64,000 nucleotides of DNA from Steroidobacter agaridevorans (GTDB lineage Bacteria > Pseudomonadota > Gammaproteobacteria > Steroidobacterales > Steroidobacteraceae). The notes under the pieces are model-generated. The model made no database searches. It worked only from the letters and a program-made list of their open reading frames with translations, and had not been told where the DNA came from. Positions 1 to 7,969 of this stretch are shown here, in pieces; position 1 is the stretch's first letter; every line of letters begins with the position of its first letter. The position numbers were made by a program, and so were the translations under genes. The stretch lies in contig NZ_BLJO01000010.1 in the NCBI RefSeq assembly GCF_009932555.1, forward strand, positions 185,972 to 249,971. Direction: 5' to 3'.

Positions 1-332
1 TGCGCCTCGTAGCTGCGCGCCATGTCCGACTCCTGGTCGGACGAGGACATGATCACCACCGGCGTGGAGCGTGTCTTGGGATCGGCCTTGATCTGCGCCA
101 GCACGTCCAGGCCGTCGATCTTCGGCATATGCAGGTCGAGCAGCATCAGTTTCGGATTGCCCGACACCCGCTGCGCATAAACGCCCTGACGGAACACATA
201 GTGCAAGGCGGCCTCGCCGTCCTGCACCCACACGACTTGTTGTGAAACGCCGCCGATCTCCAGCGCGCGGATCGTCAGCTCCGCGTCGGTGGGATTGTCG
301 TCCGCGAGCAGAATGTACCCGGTGTGACTCAC
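1..332 (-). CDS. Response regulator receiver protein, CheY/Rcp1-like (partial, C-terminus outside window)
   Basis: About 110 residues of a single receiver domain run off the left edge. The start reads GTG-Ser-His-Thr-Gly-Tyr-Ile-Leu-Leu-Ala-Asp-Asp-Asn, so the acidic pair after strand 1 is present. The phospho-acceptor Asp lies in LLDLHMPKIDG and the conserved Ser/Thr position in VVIMSSSDQ. The insertion between helix 2 and strand 3 (RQGVYAQRVSGNP) resembles Rcp1-type regulators that work with phytochrome-like or hybrid kinases; that is family knowledge, and no kinase is visible here. The GTG start is chosen because GGGGAGG lies just upstream and because it overlaps the stop of the oligopeptidase gene as GTGA, an arrangement typical of translational coupling. 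The domain call is firm; the signalling partner is unknown. Confidence 0.85.
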   Translation of the reverse strand, partial: MSHTGYILLADDNPTDAELTIRALEIGGVSQQVVWVQDGEAALHYVFRQGVYAQRVSGNPKLMLLDLHMPKIDGLDVLAQIKADPKTRSTPVVIMSSSDQESDMARSYEA

Positions 333-2392
333 GACGCCTCCCCGATGCTCGCACCTTCGGCCAGTGCGATGACGAATCCGTATTCTCGCGCTACTTCGCG
401 CATGTGCTCATATCTCCCCGACTTGCCGCCGTGGCCGGCCTCCAGATTGACGTGCATCAACAGCGGCTGGCTGCTGGTGTTGTGCCGTCGCAGCTTCGCG
501 ACCCATTTGGCGGGCTCGTAATACTGCACCTGACTATCCCATAGCCCGGTGGTGACCAGCATGGCTGGGTAATGCTGGTGGCGGATATTGTCGTACGGCG
601 AATAAGAAAGCATATAGGCGTAGGCAGCGGCCTCGTTCGGGTTGCCCCACTCGTCATATTCGAGCGTGGTCAAGGGAATGCTGGTGTCGAGCATGGTGGT
701 GACGATGTCGACGAACGGCACATGCGCGACCAGCGCGGCGTAGCGGTCGGGCGCGACGTTGGCGATCACGCCCATCAGCAGCCCGCCGGCGCTGCCGCCG
801 GCAGCGAAAACTTTGTCGCGCGCACAGTAGCCTCGCGTCACCAGATAATCGGTCACATCGACGAAATCGTTGAAGGTGTTCCACTTCTGTTCCAGCCGCC
901 CGGCGTCGTACCAGCGCCGGCCCAGCTCCTGGCCGCCGCGGATGTGCGCCATCGCATACACGAAGCCGCGATCGAGCAACGACAGCCGTGACGTGCTGAA
1001 CGCCGGCTCCATGCTCAGCCCGTACGAGCCATAGCCGTATTGATACAACGGCGCACTGCCGTTCAGCGGCGTGCCCTTGCGATACACGATCGAGACGGGA
1101 ATGCGCTCGCCATCGCGCGCCGGCGCCCACACGAACTCGCTGACGTAATTTGCTGAATCGAAATCGCCTAGCACCGGCTCGCGTTTCAACACGGTGCGCG
1201 AGCCGTCGGCAAGATCGTATTCATACGTGGTGCCGGGCGTGGTCAGCGACGTATACACGTAACGCAGCCGTGTGGTGTCGAGCTCGGGATTAGAGCCCAG
1301 CGCCATGGTGTAAGCAGGATCGTCCGCCGTGAGATGAAACGGCGCTTCGCCCCAGCGCTGCACGCGCACGTTCATCAAGCCCTGCGAGCGCTCGCTGACC
1401 GCGACGAACGTGCGGAACAACTCGAAGTCCTGGATGAAAACTTCCGGATCGTGCGCGATCACATCGCGCCACTGCTTGCGATCGGCAGCCTGCTCGACCG
1501 GCACTTCGACAATGCGGAAATTCAGCGCCTGCCAGTTGGTGCGAATCAGGAATTGCTCGTCGAGATGATCGAGCTGATATTCGTGATCGTCCTCGCGCGG
1601 CACGACCACTTTGAAATCGAAGCTCGGATCGTCGACGCGTGCATACCGCCACTCCGACGAGGTGGTGCTCTCGGAGGCGATCAGCAGATAACGCTCCGAC
1701 TTGCTGCGCTCGACGGTGAGATCGAAGCTTTCGTCGGGCTCTTCGTAAACCAGCACATGCTCGCCGCGGTCGCCGAGCCGATGACGGCGGATGCGCCGGC
1801 CGAGCAGCGTCACCGGATCCTGTTCCACATATAACAAGGTGCGGTTGTCTTCGGCCCAGGCCACGCCGGCGCCGACGTTCTCGATCACGTCCGGCAGCAG
1901 CGTGCCGGTCGTCAGATCCTTGACCCGGAGCCGGTACTGGCGGCGCCCGACCGTGTCCTCGGTGTACGCCAGCAGGCGGTTGTCCGGGCTGATCTCATAG
2001 CCGCCCAATTGAAAGAACGGCTGCCCGGACGCGAGCGCATTGCCATCGAGCAATATGACTTCTTCCGCGCCGGGCGCGTCCAGCCAGCGAACCACGATGG
2101 GATATTCCTGGCCGGTCGCGAACCGGATGGCGTACCAGTAGCCGTGATAACGCACCGGCACGGTCGAGTCGTCCTGTTTCAAGCGCGCGACGATTTCGGT
2201 GTACAGCCGGTCGATCAGCGGCTGGACCGGGGCCAGCATGGCCTCGGTGTACTGGTTCTCGGCCTTCAGATAACTCAGGACGTCGGGATCGCTGCGCGTG
2301 TCGTCGCGCAGCCAATAATAAACGTCGTCGCGTGCGCCATTGGGCGAGGAGACGCGATGTGATCGCATCGGTGCTAACGGCGGCTTGGACAC
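329..2392 (-). CDS. ptrB: Oligopeptidase B, S9A prolyl oligopeptidase family
   Basis: A serine peptidase of about 687 residues that cleaves short peptides after Lys or Arg in the cytoplasm (family knowledge). The N-terminal part carries the family signature VYYWLRDDTRSDP and leads into a beta-propeller. The C-terminal alpha/beta-hydrolase domain has the nucleophile elbow GGSAGGLLMG, the Asp region GLWDSQVQYYEPAKWVAKL and the catalytic His in EAGHGGKSGRYE. Length and motifs match PtrB (E. coli 686 residues). The start is uncertain: the frame is open to a TTG at 2422, GTG at 2392 fits the usual N-terminus best, and ATG at 2368 is the first ATG; none has a clear ribosome site. Its stop overlaps the downstream response-regulator start, so the two are probably co-transcribed. 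Confidence 0.93.
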   Translation of the reverse strand: MSKPPLAPMRSHRVSSPNGARDDVYYWLRDDTRSDPDVLSYLKAENQYTEAMLAPVQPLIDRLYTEIVARLKQDDSTVPVRYHGYWYAIRFATGQEYPIVVRWLDAPGAEEVILLDGNALASGQPFFQLGGYEISPDNRLLAYTEDTVGRRQYRLRVKDLTTGTLLPDVIENVGAGVAWAEDNRTLLYVEQDPVTLLGRRIRRHRLGDRGEHVLVYEEPDESFDLTVERSKSERYLLIASESTTSSEWRYARVDDPSFDFKVVVPREDDHEYQLDHLDEQFLIRTNWQALNFRIVEVPVEQAADRKQWRDVIAHDPEVFIQDFELFRTFVAVSERSQGLMNVRVQRWGEAPFHLTADDPAYTMALGSNPELDTTRLRYVYTSLTTPGTTYEYDLADGSRTVLKREPVLGDFDSANYVSEFVWAPARDGERIPVSIVYRKGTPLNGSAPLYQYGYGSYGLSMEPAFSTSRLSLLDRGFVYAMAHIRGGQELGRRWYDAGRLEQKWNTFNDFVDVTDYLVTRGYCARDKVFAAGGSAGGLLMGVIANVAPDRYAALVAHVPFVDIVTTMLDTSIPLTTLEYDEWGNPNEAAAYAYMLSYSPYDNIRHQHYPAMLVTTGLWDSQVQYYEPAKWVAKLRRHNTSSQPLLMHVNLEAGHGGKSGRYEHMREVAREYGFVIALAEGASIGEAS

Positions 2393-2811
2393 GATGGCTG
2401 GTGCGAAAAAATTGCTGAACAAAAATCGGTTAACTGAACAGATCCTGCAGCCCTAACGCTTGGGTGGCAACTGTGGTCCTCATCCAATCCCCGATTCGCA
2501 CCCCAGCGGAGTGCCTCGTAGCCACTTGCCAACAACTTTACCGCTGGCATGCGGCCGACAAAGGGGTAGGATCACGCCCGCCACCCGACCGTCCGGATCA
2601 GCGGGCTCATCGTATCGGCATCAAACCGGCAGCGGGTGTCTACAGAGGGCAGGCAAGAGAGGAAATTCACGCAGGGACATTTGCTGAACGGCGCATGCCA
2701 ATTTTGCGCGGCAGTTCACGCGAGCGGGCCAGAAAAGACAGATACAGTTCGCAGCCGATCCATCTTGCATAAGTAGTATTACGCGACAAGCAAAAACCCC
2801 CGGAGGGGTCT
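2393..2811. other. Intergenic region between ptrB and the TonB-repeat gene
   Basis: About 400 bases separate two divergent genes. Short open frames here have no recognisable product and poor coding character. It must hold both promoters, but I see no convincing -35/-10 pair. The only clear signal is a ribosome binding site (GGAGGGG) about five bases before the ATG at 2812. Confidence 0.5.
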
Positions 2812-4860
2812 ATGGCCAACGCGCAACATAGTCGTTCTTCAGGACACGGAAATACTCAGGACGAGGTCAATTTGGAGATCGACGATTCACAAGCCCTGCG
2901 GCAGCTAGAAGAAGGCCACCAGCCGCCGGTCCTGGTATTGAGCCGTGACGCCAACCTGGTGGAAACGGTCAAAAAGGCCGCGCCGCGCGGCGTTCCGGTC
3001 GCCTTTGCGCCGGACCTGGACCATGTTGCGGAGAAGCTCTCCAACCTGAAGCCGGGCGTGCTGGTCGCGGATACCGCGAGCACCGCCGACGTGGCCTCGA
3101 TGGTGGCGCAGCTGACTCAGCATTTCCCTGAACTGGTCGTGGTGGTCGCCGGCAAGCGCGAAGAGAATTCGCAGCTCATGCAGCTCACCGCCGCCGGCCG
3201 GATCTTCCGATTCCTGCTCACGCCGTTGTCACATGGCCAGACGCGCCTCGCGCTGGACGCCGCGGTCAAACAGCATTTGGATCTGTCCGCCGCCGGGCAG
3301 CGCCTGAGCACGGGCAGTGCGGCCGGAGAAGGCGGCAGCAAAAATTACGTGATGACCTACGGCGCGCTCGCCGCCGGTCTGTTGGTGGTCATCGGCGGCA
3401 TCTGGTTCGGCGTCAACCGCTTCACCGGCGAGCCCGAAGTGCCTCCGGTCGTGAATGTGCCCGCCGCGCCGGGAGCCCAGCAGCCAGGCGGCGTGCCGGA
3501 ACGTCCGGATCCGGTCAAGGCCGAGCTGGCGCTGGCCAAGGACGCGTTCGCTCAGAACAAGTTCATCGAGCCGCAGGGCGAAAGCGCCCTGGACCTGTAT
3601 CGAAGCGCGCTGGCGCTGGATCCGAACAGCCAGGAAGCGAAGGACGGCATTCGCTCGGTCGTGGACAAGATCCTCGAACGCGCCGAAGCCGCACTGCTGG
3701 CCGAACGTTTGGAAGAAGCCATCCGCACGATCGAGACGGCACGCGATATCGATTCGACCCATCCGCGTCTGGCGTTCCTGGATACGCAGGTCGCGCGCGA
3801 ACGTGAACGTTTGAAACTGTCGCAGGCTCAGGAAGTCGGCAACCGCGTGCGCTCGCTGCTCAACACCGCGAACGATCGCATGGCCAACGGCCGCCTGCTG
3901 ACTCCGAACAATGGCAGCGCAAGGGACGCGCTGTTGGAAGCGCGCCGCCTCGATCCGACGGATCCGACGGTGCTGTCCACCATTCGTGAGTTCAGCGCGC
4001 AGCTGACCGAAGAAGCTCGCAAGTCGCTCGCCGGCGGCAACATCGAAGCGGCCACCGCATTTGTGCAGGGCGCGCGTCAGATGGGCTCGGCAGGCAGCGC
4101 GCTGGCCGCGGTCGAACGTTCGCTCGCTGAAGCGACTCGTGCCGGTAGTCCGGGCGCTGGCCCGAACACGGCGACGACCGCTCCGGCGCAATCCGCTGGC
4201 ACGCGCCGTCCGGCGACGCCGGCTGCCTCGCAGGCCGGTGCGGGTCCGAACATCGACGCCATGGTCGCTGACGTTCGCACGCGCCTGACCGAAGGCAAGC
4301 TGATCGATCCGCCGGGCGACAGCGCTCGCGATCTGCTGGCGAATCTGCGTACCGCCGCCCCGAATCGTCCGGAAGCGGATGAGCTGGCGCGCACGCTCTC
4401 GACACGTCTGCTCGACTCCGGTCGCCAGGCGATGAACGCCAAGGCTTACGATCGTTCCGCGCAGCTGATTGCCGCTGCGAAGGATGTCGGCCAGCGCTTC
4501 AACGGCCCGGCCATTGCGCAGGCGGAAGCCGATCTGATCGCGGCTCGCGAGCAGAACTCGCAGCTGACGAACGTCGTATCCGCCGCTTCGCTGAAGCGCG
4601 TGCGCATGGTGTCGCCGGCCTATCCAGATGCGGCCCGAAAGCGCGGCATCGAAGGTTGGGTCGAGTTGGCCTTCACGGTGCAGACCAACGGCACGGTCGA
4701 TCAGGTGGAAGTGCGTAACGCCAGCCCCGCCGATGTGTTCGACGATGCCGCGATCCGCGCCGTGCGTCAGTGGCGCTTCGAGCCGGTCGAGAAGAATGGC
4801 GAGCGAGTCGAACAGCGCGCCATGGTGCGTCTGAAGTTCTCGCAGCAGGCTGCCAACTAA
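2812..4860 (+). CDS. Membrane-anchored TonB C-terminal family protein with pseudo-receiver domain and internal repeats
   Basis: 682 residues. Residues about 37-155 look like a receiver fold: strand LVLSRD, a strand ending VLVADT near residue 87, then FRFLLTP. The acidic pair is missing, so this is probably a pseudo-receiver. One membrane segment follows (about 180-200). The rest should be periplasmic: an alpha-helical TPR-like region (about 235-585) with Ala/Pro/Thr-rich linkers, then a TonB C-terminal domain (about 596-678) with the hallmark PAYPDAARKRGIEGWVEL and AIRAVRQWRFEP. Three copies of a motif of the form G-K/R-L-I-x-P-x-G-x-S-A-x-D occur near residues 249, 360 and 495. A canonical TonB has no cytoplasmic domain of this kind, so it may link cytosolic state to outer-membrane energisation or act in gliding or secretion; both are inference. 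A strong terminator follows. Confidence 0.8.
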   Translation: MANAQHSRSSGHGNTQDEVNLEIDDSQALRQLEEGHQPPVLVLSRDANLVETVKKAAPRGVPVAFAPDLDHVAEKLSNLKPGVLVADTASTADVASMVAQLTQHFPELVVVVAGKREENSQLMQLTAAGRIFRFLLTPLSHGQTRLALDAAVKQHLDLSAAGQRLSTGSAAGEGGSKNYVMTYGALAAGLLVVIGGIWFGVNRFTGEPEVPPVVNVPAAPGAQQPGGVPERPDPVKAELALAKDAFAQNKFIEPQGESALDLYRSALALDPNSQEAKDGIRSVVDKILERAEAALLAERLEEAIRTIETARDIDSTHPRLAFLDTQVARERERLKLSQAQEVGNRVRSLLNTANDRMANGRLLTPNNGSARDALLEARRLDPTDPTVLSTIREFSAQLTEEARKSLAGGNIEAATAFVQGARQMGSAGSALAAVERSLAEATRAGSPGAGPNTATTAPAQSAGTRRPATPAASQAGAGPNIDAMVADVRTRLTEGKLIDPPGDSARDLLANLRTAAPNRPEADELARTLSTRLLDSGRQAMNAKAYDRSAQLIAAAKDVGQRFNGPAIAQAEADLIAAREQNSQLTNVVSAASLKRVRMVSPAYPDAARKRGIEGWVELAFTVQTNGTVDQVEVRNASPADVFDDAAIRAVRQWRFEPVEKNGERVEQRAMVRLKFSQQAAN

Positions 4861-4885
4861 GCGCTCCAAGCAATCGTTGCTAACG

Positions 4886-4912
4886 AAAGGCGGCCTTCGG
4901 GCCGCCTTTTTT
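4886..4912 (+). terminator. Rho-independent terminator after the TonB-repeat gene
   Basis: A perfect 10-bp stem (AAAGGCGGCC / GGCCGCCTTT) with a TTCG tetraloop is followed by a T-run. It ends the gene at 2812-4860 just before the MATE gene, so the latter needs its own promoter or depends on read-through. Confidence 0.93.
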
Positions 4913-4962
4913 ATTGGGTGTCCAGACGCTACGCTGCGCGTCCTTTTGCTCGCCGGCCGGCT

Positions 4963-6402
4963 ATGGACACCGCCACCCCCAAAGCGACCGCTCCGCTCTC
5001 GTCTTTGCCGGCGCAACGGCTGGACGCGTCAGGTCGTGCCCACGTGGATGTGCGCGCCATCGTCGCGCTCGCCATTCCGTTCGCGGCGAACAGCGCCATT
5101 CAGGCGATCCTGAATCTCACGGACACGTGGTTCATCGGTCGCATCTCCACCAGCGCGCTCGCCGCCATCGCCGCGATTCACTGGCCAGTGATCGCGTGTA
5201 TCGCATTGTTTGGCGGTGTCGGTCTCGCGGGTCAGACATTGGTCGCACAAGCGTTCGGCGGGCGACGACTCAAGCGCGCGTCGCAAGCCGGCTGGATTTC
5301 GATGTGGGCGGCGTTGGTGGTCGCCCCGCTGTTCTGGTTGATCGCCATCAACGGCAACGCCGTGCTCGATCCTTTCGGCCTCGATCCCGAGGTGCAAGCG
5401 CTGTCGGTGCAGTTCTGGGAACCGCGCATGTACGGCGCTCCGCTGGGCGTAGCGCTGTGGGGCATCGTCGGCTTTTTCAACGGTATCGGCCGGCCCAGGA
5501 TCTCGTTCATGGTCGAGGCGCTGGTCTGCATCAGCAACGCCGTGTTCGCGCAGTTGTTTATTTTCGAGCTCGGCTGGGGCATAGCCGGCGGCGCCTGGGC
5601 GACCAACTGCGCGCAGGCGCTGGGTCTGCTGGTGGCACTCGGCATCTTCGTCGGGCCGAAGATGCATCGCATGTTTCATTCACGCTTGATGTGGCGGCCA
5701 CGCCTTCCCAAGCTCATCGGGCAATGCCAGCTCGGCCTGCCGATGGGAATGTTGATCGCGGCCGACGTGCTCGGCTTCGCGATGTTTCAACTCATGCAGG
5801 TCCATCTGGGCACTGTGGACGGCGCCGCGACCCAGGTCGTGATGATGCTTACGTCGATCTCCTTCGGACCGGCAATCGGTATCGCCATGGCAGGGACGAC
5901 GTTGGTGGGTCAATCCATCGGCATGGGCGATCGCGGCTGGGCCAAGCGTATCGGCAACAGCATCGTCGTGATGTGCATGACGTATATGGGCACCATCGGC
6001 CTGCTGCTCGGGCTCACCGCGCCCTGGCTGATTCCCACGTTCGTCGCCGACAACGACCCGCAAGCGCTGGCGGTGATCCAGCTCGGCACGACCTTGATGT
6101 GGGTGGCGGCGGCTTATCAGCTGTTCGATGGGCTGAACTTCGCCTGCTCTTTCAGCCTGCGCGGCGCGGGCGACGCCACGGTGCCGGCGATCTGTGTCCT
6201 GGTGCTGTCGTGGCTGGTGTTCGTGCCCCTGGCGCACATGCTGTCGTTCACGCCCGGCGGCGGCTGGGTCGAGGGTCTGCCGCAATTCGGCTTGGGCGCG
6301 CTCGGCGGCTGGCTGGCCGCGCTCACCTACATCATCCTGATCTCGACGGTGCTGTGGCTGCGCTGGCGCTCCGGGGCGTGGGAGAAAATCCGGCTTCGCT
6401 GA
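4963..6402 (+). CDS. MATE family multidrug/toxin efflux transporter
   Basis: About 479 residues with roughly twelve hydrophobic segments in two homologous halves, the MATE layout. Such proteins export cationic drugs or metabolites using a sodium or proton gradient (family knowledge). Supporting motifs are NLTDTWFIGRISTSALAAIA in the first segment pair, GGVGLAGQTLVAQAFGGRR after it, and the equivalent second-half sequence FGPAIGIAMAGTTLVGQSIG. The frame is open to GTG at 4918, but the ATG at 4963 gives a normal MATE N-terminus and lies well clear of the upstream terminator; neither start has a strong ribosome site. The substrate cannot be deduced. The gene stands alone between a terminator and a cytochrome b561 gene in the same direction. 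Confidence 0.9.
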   Translation: MDTATPKATAPLSSLPAQRLDASGRAHVDVRAIVALAIPFAANSAIQAILNLTDTWFIGRISTSALAAIAAIHWPVIACIALFGGVGLAGQTLVAQAFGGRRLKRASQAGWISMWAALVVAPLFWLIAINGNAVLDPFGLDPEVQALSVQFWEPRMYGAPLGVALWGIVGFFNGIGRPRISFMVEALVCISNAVFAQLFIFELGWGIAGGAWATNCAQALGLLVALGIFVGPKMHRMFHSRLMWRPRLPKLIGQCQLGLPMGMLIAADVLGFAMFQLMQVHLGTVDGAATQVVMMLTSISFGPAIGIAMAGTTLVGQSIGMGDRGWAKRIGNSIVVMCMTYMGTIGLLLGLTAPWLIPTFVADNDPQALAVIQLGTTLMWVAAAYQLFDGLNFACSFSLRGAGDATVPAICVLVLSWLVFVPLAHMLSFTPGGGWVEGLPQFGLGALGGWLAALTYIILISTVLWLRWRSGAWEKIRLR

Positions 6403-6474
6403 CGGCCGCGTAAGCCATTTCCGTGGCGGGCAATGCTATGGTTTGCAGTTCGCGGCCGGGCTTATGGGTACGAC

Positions 6475-7143
6475 ATGGTGAACGACACTCGCGCTACTTC
6501 GAACGACACTGCCATCCGCATCTGGGACTGGCCGGTGCGGCTCACGCACTGGTTGTTTGTTTTCTGTATCACCCTCTCCTGGTGGACGGCGGAAGAAAAC
6601 GTGATGGACTGGCATCGGTACAGCGGCTATGCGCTGCTGGGCCTGCTGGTGTTTCGAATCTATTGGGGCTTCGCCGGCAGCTCGAGCGCGCGTTTCTCAC
6701 AATTCCTGCGCGGCCCGAGCGGCATCGTTGCTTACATACGCGAGTCGCGTGCAGCGCATCGCGATGCCGGCCACAACCCGCTCGGCGGCTGGAGCGTCGC
6801 CGTGATGCTCACGTTGATGCTGGCGCAAGTACTGATCGGTTTGTTTGTAAGCGACGTGGACGGCATCGAATCCGGCCCGCTGTCGCACCTGGTGAGCTTC
6901 GATACCAGCCGCACGCTGGCGGAGATTCACGAGGTGGTGTTCAACGCGATTCTGGTTTTCGTCGGCCTGCACATCGCCGCCATTTTGTTTTATCTGCTGG
7001 TGAGAAAAGACAACCTGGTCGTGGCCATGCTGACCGGCCATCGTCGTAACGTGCCGGTGAAGCCGATGCTGCCCGTGCCGGCGTGGCGCATCCTGCCCGG
7101 CATCGCGCTGGCCAGTGGCGTCGTGTGGTGGATTGCCAACTGA
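6475..7143 (+). CDS. Cytochrome b561 / bacterial b-type cytochrome domain protein
   Basis: About 222 residues with four or five membrane helices and His residues placed as in diheme b561 or Ni/Fe-hydrogenase-type b cytochromes: RLTHWLFVF, MDWHRYSGYALL, EIHEVVFN and GLHIAAILFYLL. Family members pass electrons across the inner membrane, often from a partner redox enzyme or c-type cytochrome to quinone. No partner gene is adjacent, so the donor is unknown. The frame starts earlier (6433), but ATG at 6475 removes an unlikely leader and lets the protein begin just before the conserved IRIWDWPVRLTHW region. It lies 72 bases after the MATE gene. Confidence 0.87.
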   Translation: MVNDTRATSNDTAIRIWDWPVRLTHWLFVFCITLSWWTAEENVMDWHRYSGYALLGLLVFRIYWGFAGSSSARFSQFLRGPSGIVAYIRESRAAHRDAGHNPLGGWSVAVMLTLMLAQVLIGLFVSDVDGIESGPLSHLVSFDTSRTLAEIHEVVFNAILVFVGLHIAAILFYLLVRKDNLVVAMLTGHRRNVPVKPMLPVPAWRILPGIALASGVVWWIAN

Positions 7144-7183
7144 ATATTTTGATTGTTTCGCCGGGCAAGCCCTGGGCGAAAAG

Positions 7184-7216
7184 AAAAGGGCGATCGACCC
7201 GCTGGATCGATCGCCC
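7184..7216 (-). terminator. Terminator hairpin between convergent genes
   Basis: A perfect 10-bp inverted repeat, GGGCGATCGA and TCGATCGCCC, has a 9-base loop. On the minus strand it is followed by a T-rich tract (TTTTCTTTTC), so it should end transcription of the small minus-strand gene at 7244-7423. On the plus strand the T-run is poor, but the hairpin may still help end the cytochrome b561 transcript. Confidence 0.75.
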
Positions 7217-7243
7217 TGTCTTGTCCCAAATGCGCTGAGTTGG

Positions 7244-7423
7244 TTATTTCACCAGCCGCAGAACCGGCTTCTCGGTCTTGCCTTGCAGCCGATCGCGATG
7301 AAACCCCGTTTCGGGCCGGTATTGGAGCGCCTCCATGCGGCGCTGCAGTTCGGCGGCTCGCTCGGGATCCGGGGTGACTCGCAAACGCACCGGCGGTGAA
7401 TCGGTCTTACTCATTCTAAACAT
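7244..7423 (-). CDS. Small hypothetical protein, 59 residues
   Basis: The frame is open to 7513, but the ATG at 7423 has a strong ribosome site, GGGAGG, eight bases upstream. The product is short, basic and without membrane segments: it starts MFRMSKTDSPPVRLRVTPDP, continues through a charged helix (ERAAELQRRMEAL) and ends in LQGKTEKPVLRLVK. I do not recognise it. The ribosome site, the terminator immediately downstream and the compact size make a real gene likely. It is separated from the VOC gene by about 120 bases. Confidence 0.6.
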   Translation of the reverse strand: MFRMSKTDSPPVRLRVTPDPERAAELQRRMEALQYRPETGFHRDRLQGKTEKPVLRLVK

Positions 7424-7543
7424 CACGTTTCCTCCCAGGCGGTGTTCCCTTCTCGCGGCGGTGTAACGCACCACACGGCGAAATGGATCCACCGACAACA
7501 GCAAACTTTGCATCCCCTAATACGGATTGACGGGCAAGCGGCC

Positions 7544-7924
7544 CTATTTCCATTGATTCGCGGTTGCCGCGAAGTTCTTGTTCTGTGGCCGGACTATACA
7601 GAATCGCTGGCCTGTAGGTGCTTCCATGACGATCCACGTGTGAACCTTCTCGACACGCCGGGCGCCGAGCGCCTCCAGCCGTTGGGCTTCCGCTTCGATG
7701 TCATCGGTTTCGATGTCGAGATGGACGCGGCTGTCGTGCCGGACCGCCTGAACTTCGACGTGCAAACCGAGCTTGTCGGTCTGCATGGAGCGGTACAGGG
7801 GACTGGGCTCTTCGTTCCTGGGCCGCAGCTCATAACCGAGCGCGGCGGACCAGAATTGCGCGGCCTGTTCGAGATTGTCGGTCTTGCAGTCGATGATGAA
7901 TCCAGCGAGACGGCTGCGATGCAT
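7544..7924 (-). CDS. VOC superfamily protein (glyoxalase/bleomycin-resistance fold)
   Basis: 126 residues with a single VOC module typical of the glyoxalase-like group: it opens with a beta strand and helix in LAGFIIDCKTDNLEQAAQFWSAAL, continues with LGLHVEVQAV and RVHLDIETDDIEAEAQRLEALGA, and closes with the strand VMEAPTGQRFCIVRP. Such proteins usually act as dimers and bind a metal or a small ligand; reaction and substrate cannot be told from sequence. The ATG is preceded by GGAGAAGAACC, a good ribosome site. It lies 45 bases downstream of malQ in the same direction and could be read from the glycogen operon, though a functional link is not evident. Confidence 0.85.
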   Translation of the reverse strand: MHRSRLAGFIIDCKTDNLEQAAQFWSAALGYELRPRNEEPSPLYRSMQTDKLGLHVEVQAVRHDSRVHLDIETDDIEAEAQRLEALGARRVEKVHTWIVMEAPTGQRFCIVRPQNKNFAATANQWK

Positions 7925-7969
7925 GGTTCTTCTCCAACGGCGCGCACGATACCAGAAAGCCGATCCAGC

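Noticed and set aside
2460-2772. Two short frames in the ptrB/TonB-repeat gap
   Set aside because: Overlapping frames without a product pattern or ribosome site.
3229-5016. A 595-codon minus-strand open frame opposite the TonB-repeat gene
   Set aside because: It crosses a strong plus-strand terminator and the start of the MATE gene and has Arg-rich shadow composition.
4914-6413. A 499-codon frame overlapping the MATE gene on the same strand
   Set aside because: Same region in another frame; Arg/His-rich, no membrane helices, while the MATE frame is clearly conserved.
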